Of a stretch of DNA of 64,000 nt, positions 9,527-20,574 are shown piece by piece (the stretch's first letter is position 1; every line of letters starts with the position of its first letter). The notes under the pieces are model-generated. The model did not search any database. It was not told the DNA's origin and saw only the letters and a program-made list of their open reading frames with translations. Location of the stretch: NCBI GenBank assembly GCA_036346405.1, contig CM070566.1:50099268-50163267 (forward strand). Direction: 5' to 3'. This DNA is from Phyllostachys edulis (taxonomy: Eukaryota; Streptophyta; Magnoliopsida; Poales; Poaceae). The translations under genes and the position numbers were made by a program.

Positions 9527-12500
9527 TTAGAAATAATCAGAATGATCGGGATTAGCTGGATCATAAGTCTCATCATCACTATCAGCCATGTCCATATAAT
9601 CAACACTATTCGAAGGAGCAATGTTGTCATCACTGTCATTGCCTAAATGTAATCGCTGAAGTAATTCTAAGTCCTTCACATTTTGAACCTCATCTCCAGC
9701 GTCCTCATCAACAACCCTTTCATTGTCTACTTCCATTCCGATCGCTTCGGTTAAGTCTATCTCAAAACTCCCTTCTAGCCCCTCTTCTTGAAAGAACTCT
9801 CCGTCATATGTGTTTGGGTCAAAATTGTAATCTTCATTGTTTGGGACAGGTAGTTTACCGTGTGGCGATACCTTGTACACAACATCCCAACCCTTAAGAC
9901 GGTCGTCTTTTTGGCGCAGGTATGAGAGATAATATACTTGCGTGGCTGTTGAGCCACAATATACACATCGTCTCTGGTAAGGCGGATGGTATCAATTCGA
10001 CTAGCCCAAGATTAGGGGTCCGTCTCGTTACTTCAGGATCAAACCAATGGCATTTGAATATGACAGGATTAAGAGGTTTGCAACCATGAAACGTGAGTTC
10101 GTATATTTCTTCAATTCTTCCATAATACTCGACCCCATCAAGGCGGTAAAAACTCCGGTATTTGTGGTTCTTGATTGGGCGACTCTGCTCATGTCTTGTT
10201 GTGTGGCGATATCCATTCACGTCATAACGGTAAATGAGCTTACCCTATAAACACGACCATCGGCAACTTTGTCTCAACTCGGCACTCATAGGCGCATCGG
10301 TTTGGCCTGCAAGCTCAAGCGAGATAGTTCGTTATATTATTAGCCGTCTGAGCAACTTGTAATGTCAAGCGTAGTCTGAGCTAAATTGGGCGATACCTTC
10401 TGTTTGAACCAAGAAATGAAATCGGACATTCCATTTCCGCACCTGTCTAAGAAGGGTCTCGGCTTCTGCGGGGTAGGTTCCCTTGATTCACGCGAAATTG
10501 ATGATGAAATTCCTGCACCAGCGAGAAACAAGGGGTTGGATGCGAGAATAGTGACTACTCGAGAACAAGTTTGTTGACAACTTACGCATGTGCGGCTCCA
10601 CTTCGGAAGGTTGTTCAACACATATAGCATGATAGTCGCCACTCTTCATGTTTCAAGGTCTTGGGGTCGCATCACTTGCACTTCGAGTTGCCCTCGGAAA
10701 ATCTTTGAGGTTCGATTCATTTTACTTGACATTATAACGAGGGGTGGATTGTGCACGCTAGGAAGGTTGTCACCATAATGCGTTGTTGTGAAGTTTGACA
10801 CCTCCTCCAAAATGTATGCCTCTGCAACGGAAGCCTCAATTTTGCATTTATTTTTACATTTAGTTCGATGAACCTTTAGACATCTCTCAATTGGATAGCA
10901 CCAACGGCCCTGCACGGGCCCCCCCATTCGTGCCTCATACGGGAGGTGCAAAATCAAATGCTGCATCGGATTGAAGAAGCCGGGTGGAAAGATCTTCTCC
11001 AACTTACAGAGCAACACAGGTACCATTCTTTCCAAGTCTGCAATCACGGTCCGAGATAACTCCTTGGCACAAAGCTGGCGGAAGAAATTGCTCAACTCTG
11101 CCAGCACTAGCCAGACATGCTCAGGGACATAGCCTCGAACCATCACCGGAAGAAGCCGCTCAAGCCATATGTGGTAGTCATGACTCTTGAGCCCATTGAT
11201 TCGCATAGTAGATAAGTTCACTCCCTCCTCAGTTATTTGCATACCCATCGAGGAACATTAACGTTTGGAACCATTCTAGTACTTCCCTCCTTTGGGGCTG
11301 GTCAAGGCAATTGACCTTAGGCTTTCTCCATGTCCTGCCGCCTCTAGGAGGCTTCATTTCTTGCTTTGGTCTATCGCATAACGTTGCGGATCCACTCTAG
11401 CCTTAATGTTGTCCTTTGTCTTATCGGGAATGTCCATGATTGTTGCCCAAAGTGCCTCGGCGACATTCTTTTCGATGTGCATTACATCAATGTTATGTGG
11501 AAGAAGAAGGTCATCAAAATAGGGAGCCTCAACAAGCCCGACTTATGAGTCCATGCATGTTGCTCACCATATCCCAAAACCACCTTCTTGATTGACCTCG
11601 AGAGCATCTATCGAGCACGAACATGGGCACGGTCATCATCTGCGGTCGCGGGGTCTATAACTCGACACCTTCGTAAAGTTCTTGATGTCTCGTCTGAATG
11701 CATGGTCAAGAGGAGGAATTGTCGATGTTTGTCGAGCGAAGAATACTTGCCACCCTTGACAACAAATGAACTTGAGTGCCTTGCATCTTGGGCATGGGAA
11801 CTTCCGTGAACACACCGGTATGAGAATATCCCATCGCCGGAAGTCATGCGAGGAGTAGTGGTACCAAACATGCATTTTGAAGTTTCTCTTTGTAGCTCGG
11901 TCGTATGTCCATACCCCTTCCTCCCAAGCACGGACCAATTCATCAATCACAGGCTCCATGAACACACCCATATTATTCCCCGGGTGTTCAGGAATTATCA
12001 ACGACAAGAATATGTTACGTCGTTGGAAGAAGGACGCCGGGGAGATTGAGGGGATAACGAACACGGGCCAACAAGTGTATGGGGCGGCCATCATTCCATA
12101 AGTTGAACCCATCATTGCCGGTATAACACGTACATTCTGAGCCTCTGACTTTCTCACGATGAATCACATCAAAGTGGGTCCATGCTTCACCATCGGATGG
12201 ATGTACCGGCTTCTCGAGTTATGTCGGCGTCCATTTTTGTGCCATGTCATCATTTAGCGGTTTCCTCGGTCATGTATAGCCGTTGGATCCTCGGTATGAG
12301 CGGAAGGTACCGTAGGATTTTCACGGGGATCATAAGTGCCTCTTGACCATCACGAGTCTACCTCCGGGAACCTAGAGGATCCACACTTTGCGATGCTTTG
12401 CTTCGCGTGTTCTTTCCTAAATAGGATGCACCCCTTCGGACAAGCATGTATCGCTCATATGGCATCTTAAGTGCACGAAGGAGTTTCTTTGACTTCGTAC

Positions 12501-13100
12501 ATGCTCTTTGGCGAATGTGACCCTCCGGAAGCATCTTTGCCAAAAGCTATCAACATAACATCGGCGTCTCGACTCAAGCTAAGCGGGACTTCAAGGCCAT
12601 TCTGCGTCCAATGCCATCGGTTGAAAACCTTCGTGCGGCGTGAAGGGGTTTACGTACGCGAGACAACATGTCGTATCGCCTTTGCGGTTGCCTCTGGCTC
12701 CTCCTCCCTCGTCCTTGGTGAAGTGTGCTTCATGATAGTCATTTAACATGTCTCCTACCCGCCATCGACATCATAATCCTCGTAGCGTGGTCTCACGACC
12801 TCCTCTCTCATCGATCGGATTCACCGTGGTAGATCCACCGGGTATAGTCTGCCAGTAAATCCAAACTTGCAAAGATGTTTACCCATGACCTCCTTTGTTT
12901 GTCGGCGCGTGTTTGCACATCTGCTGCGGGGGACACCAAGTGGCACGCGCTCCTTTAACCTTGGCAAATGCTAGTTCCAAGAAAGCATCGGTCTTCTCAA
13001 TCCATTCATCGGACAACGAACCACGACTTGGCGGCCCGTGTACATCCACTCACGGTCATCCATCCTCTAACATATCGAGGAGTAATATAAGAATCAAATG
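9527..13100 (-). pseudogene. CACTA TNP2 transposase gene, decayed
   Basis: Domains typical of TNP2-family transposases follow from right to left on the minus strand. The Transposase-associated N-terminal domain is at about 12890-13060 (LSDEWIEKTDAFLELAFAK in a short frame). The spacer motif KMLPEGH with LLRALKMPYERYMLVRRG is at 12358-12543. The Transposase_21 core is at 11636-12157 (PEHPGNNMGVFMEPVIDELV and KMHVWYHYSSHD). DUF4218 is at 10646-11248, the longest intact piece with 201 codons. DUF4216 is at 9894-10220 (SFYRLDGVEYYGRIEEIYEL, then CHWFDPEV). An acidic C-terminus is at 9527-9880. TNP2 would cut and join the element ends in the nucleus. At least six frame breaks or stops separate the blocks, so it is not functional as read. 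Splice sites were not resolved. Confidence 0.88.
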
Positions 13101-13215
13101 CATCTACGATCTTTCTCCTATCTAATAGGTGAAGATAGGTCCTAATCCACAGAGGATGCGTAGATGAGGTTAGTTTCCATGCTCTACTCCTATCAAGGGA
13201 TGAATTTGGCGACAC

Positions 13216-15380
13216 CTCCCATTGTTCTCCAAATACCGTCTGCCGGGAGAGTGTGTATCAGGAGAACAACGGAGATGATGCGAAACTGTCTCGGATCGAG
13301 CGAACCATGAAACTAACCCCACCCACGCATCCGTGGGCTAATCAAAAACGTGGACAATTGAAGCAGAATCACGGTTTTAGATATGGAAATATCGCATATT
13401 TCCAACCGTATCTCTTCGAGCGGAGACGCCTAAGCGGGTTCGTGATCTCGACCATGATATGGAAAGAGGGTTATACCTAGGGTGGCGGTGGAGTCGGGCT
13501 AAGCGGGGCGTGGCGGAGTCGGTGCGATGGCGGCGGCGGTCGAGATCTGTGAATCCTAATGCATAGCGATGCGTCACATGCTACGGAATCACCCAAGCGC
13601 TAGTTCACGCTGAGTCGATAAATCAACAAAATCATTGGCCTAGGATCCCAGACGTCGATGCTCTAGTACATCATACAGGCAACAAATAAGATTGCATGTT
13701 GAAAAGGAGCCAGAAAAATATATGATTAGGAGAAATCACGGTCAAAGTTACATCATGAATACTTCAAAAGTAAATAACAACACTTTTTTTGTGATCGGTG
13801 GTAGTAGACATCATGTTTGTAAGGTAATGAGCCATCAAAACATTAAATAAATCCTTAATAAGAAGTAATTCGAAACAATGATAAGTGATAGGTCAGGACC
13901 ACACACCCACAGTTGATGTGGAAGTAAATAATAGAACTTCCATACTGTTCATCATTCATTTTTTCTAAATTATGACAGAACTATTGAAATGCCTATAGAG
14001 TAGTAAATAACAGTTATTATGAAACTTTCATAGTCATTCCTCACTATCCAACTCCCATACTCCAGGTCAAATATCCAAGCTGCTCATCGTAGTTAAAAAT
14101 GGTGCTAATTTGCTAAAATGTTAAATTCGAGATCTGATCCAAGGAATTAGCAGTTGAGTAATTATTGTAAAATTAAGGGATGGATGGGAGTGTCTCATTA
14201 CTGGTGAAGGGGCGAAGGAAGGCCGGTGGTGCTTGATCTCGATACCCAACAAGACACCACGAACATTATAGTAGTTGTCACGGTTGTCACTTGTCGATTT
14301 GCATATCACGGGACATGAAAAATATGTCGAAAAATAACGCGGTGAGTTCCTGCTTTGGGAGAGTTAAAATAAAGCGCAATTTTACAGTACTCTTCTTTGT
14401 TTGAACACATTGTTCAAAGCTGGCTTAGCCTAATCCTACTTGACTCCAAGCTGTTGGATGTAAGCTGAAGAATGAAGAGAACAATGCATGCATGAAGTCA
14501 CATGGTAAAAGAGTTGACTATAAGCATATGGTATAAATGCACATTTTATTTTAATTTACGGCGTTCTTGATTTGCACATATTCTTAGTAGCGCACTTATA
14601 AATGCACCAAGGATCTTAACGATAAATAAAGCTTTCATGCCATTTAATCGGTCTTGATTTCTTATATCTACTCGTCTGAGAAATGAAACAATTAATGTAT
14701 TGTATGTCAAAGAATTCTTGAGGTACTTAAGAAATTAAGAATAACACATTTCATATAGCCGGGATCATCATAATAATTTGCACAGTAGCAGAGAAAGAAA
14801 TGATATTATACTTTTGGAAAGTGAAATTATTCTTTAGTTGGTTTGTATAATTCATGAGAAAGGAAAATAAAGTATATCCTTGACACATAAGTCCCAAAGA
14901 AAGAGCCAAAAGCGCTACATCACAAAATTCATTAAATCCACTGAACCTTTGGGACTTCATTTAGCAAAAGAATAGTTTATTAAATATGGAGTACTTGCAT
15001 GAACAACGTATATATGTATTAATGTGGTTAAGAGATATGTTTGGACTTTGCCACGTGTATTGTATGTTTCTGCAGGAAATATACACATGCATATATATAA
15101 TTTCTTTCTTTAAGTTGTGCAGTTTCTTAGTTGACTCACTCACCTTCTTCCTAAGCCTACAGGGTAAATCCACTAATCGATTTCACCGGATCACTAAACC
15201 AAACAGGGTAATGACACGGTTTCAACATATACCCAGCATAAGTATCAACAGTTTGTAAATGAAGCTAGGCAATGAAGTGTGTGATTACATAGAAACTGTA
15301 AGTGTTCATGATTCACATGTGAAACTACCTAAAATACTAACTAATAAAGTGTATATATAAACAAGCTGAGATGGCCTTCA
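13216..15380. other. CACTA internal non-coding region
   Basis: AT-rich from about 13600. No transposase or host-gene domain was recognised on either strand, and open frames are short and AT-biased. In other CACTA elements this part holds the promoter-proximal leader of tnp genes. Nothing here decides that. Confidence 0.5.
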
Positions 15381-15477
15381 TTTTTCATGGCTAAGAATCG
15401 GATGAATTCACAAAGCATTTTCTCTCTTTTATTCAAAATTGCTAGAAATTATGCAGAGGAAGCTAGGAAGAATTCAC

Positions 15478-15533
15478 CTTCTTCCTCCTCCTCCTCCTCC
15501 TCCTCTCTTTCTCCTCCTCCTCCGTGGCCTTGG

Positions 15534-15572
<39 letters not shown>

Positions 15573-15580
15573 CGCTTCAG

Positions 15581-15646
<66 letters not shown>

Positions 15647-15672
15647 TTTAATGCGTGTGTGCGTGTGTGTGG
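15478..15672. repeat. Compound microsatellite: CTC then GT repeats
   Basis: A (CTC)n tract at about 15478-15525 is followed by two long (TG)n runs at about 15536-15571 and 15583-15643, split by GCGCTTCAGCA. The open frames over it are compositional artefacts. Confidence 0.95.
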
Positions 15673-15837
15673 GCAGTGGGCAGTGATTTTAAATCCCCCT
15701 TGCAGTGCCCCGATCGGCACTTTCGGCAAGAGGGTTTTAAAAATTTCAAAAATGATTTGCGAGTGTCAAAAGCGGACACTCGGCAAAAGCCTCCTTTCTT
15801 AGAGTGTCACACTCGGCAAAACTCCTTCTTGAGTGCC

Positions 15838-16545
15838 ATTTTTTGACACTTTCGACAAACTCTATATTTTTCCACTTTTGACCTCCAAACTTTTTCTGCA
15901 GTCCTCATACAATACCTGCTACTCCATGTTCCAATGTGGCATATTTCTCGGACTTTTTCTATATTTCTTTAATTTATTTGAATTAATTGAATTTTCTTGG
16001 ATAATTGAAATTATAACTGCTAGTCATTCGAATAATGGAAAAAAATGAATGGAAAAATGATATTCATGTTATTTAGTATAATGTGAGGCCGTAACCAGGA
16101 ACAGACCACCAATTTCGAACATCTTGTTCACGAAACATGACCACGAACTTGCGGTCGAGTTGTTTTTAAATTGTATAAAAAGCAAGCGAAGTCGAAAATC
16201 ATGAAACTTGTCAAGATGTCATGATATCATATGTGGAGCTGTGATAAAAATTTGAGAAGGTTTAGCGCAAGTTGTCACGTCACGATGCTTGCAAACCGAA
16301 GAATCTCGAAGAAGTTGTCATGTATTCTTACATTTTTTCTAAGGTTTGCAAGCATAAATGCGTGACACTTCTGCGAAACTTCTCAAATTTTTAAATTAGA
16401 AAAGTTTCATGATTTTGACTTCGCTTGTTTTTTAAATGAAAAAAATATTCATGTTTCGTGAACAAAATGTAAATGGTCTGATAAAAAGTTTGGAGGTCAA
16501 AAGTGGAAAAAAAAATATGGTTTGCCGAGTGTCTAAAAATGACAC
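15838..16545. repeat. Large imperfect inverted repeat inside the CACTA 5' region
   Basis: CCACTTTTGACCTCCAAAC (about 15871) reappears inverted as GTTTGGAGGTCAAAAGTGG (about 16487). Inside it, CAGACCA and GTTCACGAAACATGA (about 16102-16140) match inverted sequence at 16449-16483, AAGTCGAAAATCATGAAACT matches AGTTTCATGATTTTGACTT, and GGTTTGCAAGCAT (about 16342) matches inverted ATGCTTGCAAACC. The centre is near 16320. About 200 bp (15900-16100) in the left arm is unpaired. The transcript would fold into a long hairpin. Confidence 0.8.
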
Positions 16546-16873
16546 TCGGCAAAGGAACCTCTTTGCCGAGTGTCAGGAGAAGACACTCGGCAAAGGAGGC
16601 TCTTTGCCGAGTGTCATTTTTTGGACACTCGGCAAAGGGTTAACGCCGGCTGCCGGCCGTTAACGGTGGTGCCCTTTGCACAGTGTTCTTGTTTGCCGAG
16701 TGCCCGACACTCGGCAAACCATATATTTGCCGAGGGTAATTGTTTGCCGAGTGCCAGATGTTTGCCGAGTTCTTTCTAGATGGCACTCGGCAAATTGCCT
16801 CTTTGTCGAGTGCCCGATAAAAAGCACTCGGCAAAGTATGGGACACTCGGCAAAGAAACCGTCTCCGGTAGTG
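16515..16873. repeat. CACTA 5' subterminal repeat region
   Basis: A dense array of TTTGCCGAGTG(C/T) and its complement, more than ten copies in both orientations, leading into the terminus CCGGTAGTG. Copies are well preserved compared with the other end. Confidence 0.92.
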
Positions 16874-16876
16874 ATT
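16874..16876. repeat. CACTA right target-site duplication
   Basis: ATT, matching 6483-6485. Confidence 0.9.
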
Positions 16877-17045
16877 GTCGTTGCTTCCTGGCTTCGTCAC
16901 CTCTCCATATATATATTCGTCTACTACACGGTTCGATCCGTGCTGCATGCCTCTTCTATTCCTCTTTCTATCCTAATTAGTTCTCTACGCTTAACCTTGC
17001 TAGAAGAAACAACTTGCCGTGAAGCTGATTAGCGTCGCAGTAGGA

Positions 17046-17084
17046 ATGAGCGGCATTAGGAATAGAGCACTTCGCTCAGCATGA
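17046..17084 (+). other. Mini-ORF of the repeated cassette (Q copy 1)
   Basis: Encodes MSGIRNRALRSA then stop, downstream of AAACAACTTGCC. One of about fifteen related copies in the window. Expression is unproven. Confidence 0.35.
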
Positions 17085-18111
17085 AGTAGATGTCCATATC
17101 TTTTTCTTTCCTCGTTCTTCCTTTTGTTATTATGCTCTTAAAGATGAGATAAAGGCTGCACGTATTGAAGGCCCTTAGTAACAATGTTGTAAGTGTACAT
17201 TGCTCGTTCTTGACGCTCAAATTGTATGGCACACTGTAGTACACTTGTCAACTAGAAGCAGATAATTAACGTCCTGCATGTTATATACTGAAGAAAACTG
17301 ATGAAATACAGATAAATCAAAGGACAACGAAGGCATGCATGTGTATGTGGTAGGTCTACTTAATTCTTATTGCCAAGCATGCGACCTTTAGGAAAGGCAA
17401 GGACTAGCTTGCTCGATCGGCAATGGTGCGCCACGTCTGATCCTATATATATGTCAATGTCAGTTGCTAATAGGCACTTGCATGTTTTAAAAAGAAAAAG
17501 AAAAACACGACTTTGCTAAAGGATTGTGAAACATCGGGATTGAAGTGAAGTTCGCTCGATGAGATCATAGAACACATAGATGAACGTTTTCATTTCCTAT
17601 CATAAAACACACAAATGACTTATCAAAACCTGGACACGGTGTCACAACTCACAACAGCAGCTCTTCGCAGGTGACTGAGAAGGAAATACGAACACATCAT
17701 GTAAGAATCTACACCCACATCATGAGTACTAATGGGCTTTCTCCCTCTAGTGTTGTAATCAATTCGATAATCAAACTGTTCGGTGCTAACACAGTAACAT
17801 CGCACCTACCAGCCTGCACGCATTGTTATTGCTTCATATCTTCTCCTCTCCATATGTTTTTTTATACGTCGTCGGTCGTTCCATGTGAACTGCATGTTTA
17901 ATTTTCTCCACCCATTCCACCGCTTACCACGAAAGAAACAACTTGCCATCAATTTGATCCGTGTTGCAAAATGATTGAGTAGCATTAAAAAAAAAGAGCA
18001 CTTCGATTAGCTGAAAATGATCCTAGTTCCCATCTTTCTTTTCTCCAAGGCCGCTTCTGTCTTTAACCTAAGCTGAAAAAATGGCTTGCTATCATTTTGA
18101 TCAGCGCCACC

Positions 18112-18150
18112 ATGGGAACGAGCGGTATCAGGAACAGAACACTTTGCTGA
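18112..18150 (+). other. Mini-ORF of the repeated cassette (Q copy 1)
   Basis: GCCACCATGG is a near-ideal plant start context. The frame reads MGTSGIRNRTLC then TGA. The peptide is identical at 26025-26063. Confidence 0.4.
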
Positions 18151-18655
18151 AAGAGAAAAGCCAGCCGAGCTCTCTTTTTATCATCAAAATTTGCGACCTT
18201 TGTGAGGACTTCGAAGGTCATCCGGAGAGGAGGATAGCATCGGCCACGCAAAGAGAAACGGAGAACGTACTCGCCTAGTCGTCAGCGCCGCCATTGTTGT
18301 TGATGCCTTCAACTGAGATGGCGGATGGCATGACGTTAGACCGGCGGCCGGCTATCCACGAGGGCGGCGTGGTGTGAGTGTGACTTCACGCCGCCACCCT
18401 TTGTACACGGTGGTCAATACAATACTCTTAGATAATCCTAGGCAACTCGTGATTACAAAAGAGCCAATGTTTGTGTTCATTCGTACATCTGTCTGTCCAT
18501 TTCTTGCAACATCCACAGTTACTACTTAACACGCAATTGATAATGCCCTCGCGTCAACATCCATTGATTCATGCATGAGTTAAAAGCGGTTGTCATCGTC
18601 TCCTCTGCCACATTGGTTTATCTATCTCAGTGAATGCATTGCGTAGCAGCCTGTT

Positions 18656-20574
18656 AGAGTTGAAAATTTTCTCTCTCCCATTTCAATCTTTTTTTTCTAA
18701 GCACACCATTTCTCTCTCCCACTTGCTCTCCTTGTCCGACGCGGCCCCAGCGCGGCGCGGCGTGGACGGAGGAGGACGCGGTGGCGCACAGAGAAGGATT
18801 CAGTGACGGCGCGATGCACGGCGGACGGAGGACAGAAGCGGTGAGGCTCACGGTGGACCCGCCGGAGACCAGGAGGAGGTGCAGCCGGCGCGGGCTCGCC
18901 AGCCGGGATGGCAGTGGCGTGCGAATCTGGGAGGAGGCGTCTCACGGCGGCCGACGAGGAGGCGGAGGTGGCGCGACGGCTCGCGGCGTCCAACGAGTTG
19001 GAGCCCAGAGAGTGAGGAGAGAGGGGGGGCGTATTTGTATTCTATATGGTCGGTATTTGCCTCATGCATCCAAATATGGGCGCAGATCTCGAGGCAGGAT
19101 GGATGAGTAGGAAGATGTCCTCCTAAGAGCTTAAAATCCGCTTCCTATGTATTGGAGAAATAATAAGGTCTGCACTGTACTGTTTGTAGGAGCTCTTAAT
19201 TTCTGCTGTGAACTCTGCGCTGCCTCTTTGCTACCCAAAACAGCTGAAGATGGATCCTCCGCATCACTGCTGCAAAGATGCTATAGTACACGAAATACAG
19301 TAAAATCACTACAGTAATTTCTGACGTGTTTCTACCGTGCTCCGCATAACACGAAACGTTCTCTATATTTACTGCAGAGGATCCGGATACCAGACGACTA
19401 GCATGTCCTGCGTGACTAATCGCTTCAATGAAACATCACACCTACGAACCTGCAACATGTACATTAACAAAGCATCAAACTGAACTGGCCGCTCATTCGG
19501 CCCTCTATTTATTCTGCAAGGCCTCATTTTGACGCTCAAGTTGCACAGTAGCAAGCTCCATGAAAGCATCTAGCCCACCTAGCACCAATAAAACAACACC
19601 AAACTTTTCTGCAGCATTCTCTCTTAGCCTTTTGGGCTCCCATTTCCCCACTTAACTCGTAGGAAACAACTTGCCATGATCGATGCTGAGTAGAGTTGCA
19701 ATAGGAATGAGCGGTGTCAGGAACAGAACACTTTGTTCTCCAGCACCATCTCGGTCGCCAATGCCGTGGTCCTGCAGTGGTGTGGGGTCGCAGCCGTGCC
19801 TTATGCTGCCGTGCACGCGGTGTGGAGTGCACTCGTGCACGTACGGTAGGTGAGGCGCGTGGGCAGCTACCTTCGCGAGCGCAAAATGAACAGTAGCACG
19901 CAGCGGAGGATGCGTCCTAAGAAGTTCCAGTTCACGATCTTGGCCCCTGGGTCTTCACTGATCACGTTGCGCGCGGCGCGGCCCCTGTGACGTTTTTGCC
20001 GAAGATCTTAAATGACAACGCGCAGAGCTTCGAGCATACCATATCTAAATAATTTAGTCCATCCTTCGGATGAATAGATCTGACCTGAAGCTGTCAATTT
20101 CTCAAAACCATTTTTTGCCCAAGCGTTGCTCCATTGATTTTTTTTTTCTTTTTTAAATAAACATTGTTCCGTTGATGGTGAGATCATAGAGACACATGGA
20201 TGGATGTTTCCATCACCGTAGAAATCTCATGTAAGTAGTGAAGTAGAAGCAAATACTGTAAAGAAAAGGAACAGAGAAGAGGAATAGATTGGGGGCATGT
20301 CTAGGACGGTCTTGGCTTCGGCTTTTCACTCGGAAAAGCGGGAAGCCATTTCAAATGGCCGGCTCTCTCCAACAGCTTTCCCCGAAGCCGAAAGCCACCC
20401 CGGGGAGCTTCCCACGGCTTCGGCGGGTTTACCTTCCGAGAATACCCCTAGAGTTGGGGTCATTTACCGGCGTTGTACCTGGTATAAATTCCTTAAGTCC
20501 AGCCCTCTCCCCTCATTCTCTACCCCATTCCTGCAACTCCCTAACCCTAGCTACTCTCCTCCGCGCTACCACGC
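18656..20574. repeat. P-block copy 2, ending at a solo LTR
   Basis: Matches 4470-6310 in order, including the small LINE-tail insertion (here 20139-20164). The last part (20289-20574) is C-rich and pyrimidine-rich, reading GGTATAAATTCCTT and then CTCCCCTCATTC, which looks like a core promoter with leader, but no coding exon follows because the family 2 solo LTR interrupts it. Frames of 60-110 codons in the GC-rich part are not conserved in copy 1. Confidence 0.75.
20570..20574. repeat. Family 2 solo LTR left target duplication
   Basis: CACGC, matching 24122-24126. Confidence 0.8.

Larger units (their letters stand above)
6486..16873 (-). mobile_element. CACTA (En/Spm-type) DNA transposon, 10.4 kb
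   Basis: The left end begins CACTACGGGCTCGGCG and the right end is the reverse complement of CACTACCGGAGACGG. ATT is duplicated at 6483-6485 and 16874-16876, the 3-bp target duplication expected for CACTA elements. Two paralogous unoccupied sites in this window (ATT at 25041-25043 and 37159-37161, followed by GTCGTTGCTTCC) confirm both boundaries. Subterminal DNA carries many direct and inverted copies of TTTGCCGAGTG. Both element genes lie on the minus strand, so the 5' end of the element is the right end. Both genes are broken, so the copy is probably non-autonomous. Confidence 0.96.
16877..18655. repeat. Q-block copy 1, right part
   Basis: Continues the block interrupted by the CACTA element and matches 25044-26560, 37162-38335 and 51697-52470 in order. 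It contains two promoter-like cassettes (TATA-like boxes near 16908 and 17850) and two mini-frames (17046 and 18112). No larger gene is supported. A 65-codon plus-strand frame at 18081-18278 is partly kept at 25994 but broken at 51841. Confidence 0.8.

Noticed and set aside
15387..15686. Cys/Val repeat frames over the GT microsatellite
   Set aside because: Compositional consequence of (TG)n in two frames.
16920..16945. tRNA-like T-arm word GGTTCGATCC (also about 25098 and 37213)
   Set aside because: No acceptor stem, D-arm or anticodon arm can be built around it, and the upstream sequence is a TATA-like AT run.
18081..18278. 65-codon plus-strand frame beginning MACYHFDQRHHG
   Set aside because: Partly open at 25994 but broken at 51841, and it overlaps the better conserved mini-frame in another register.
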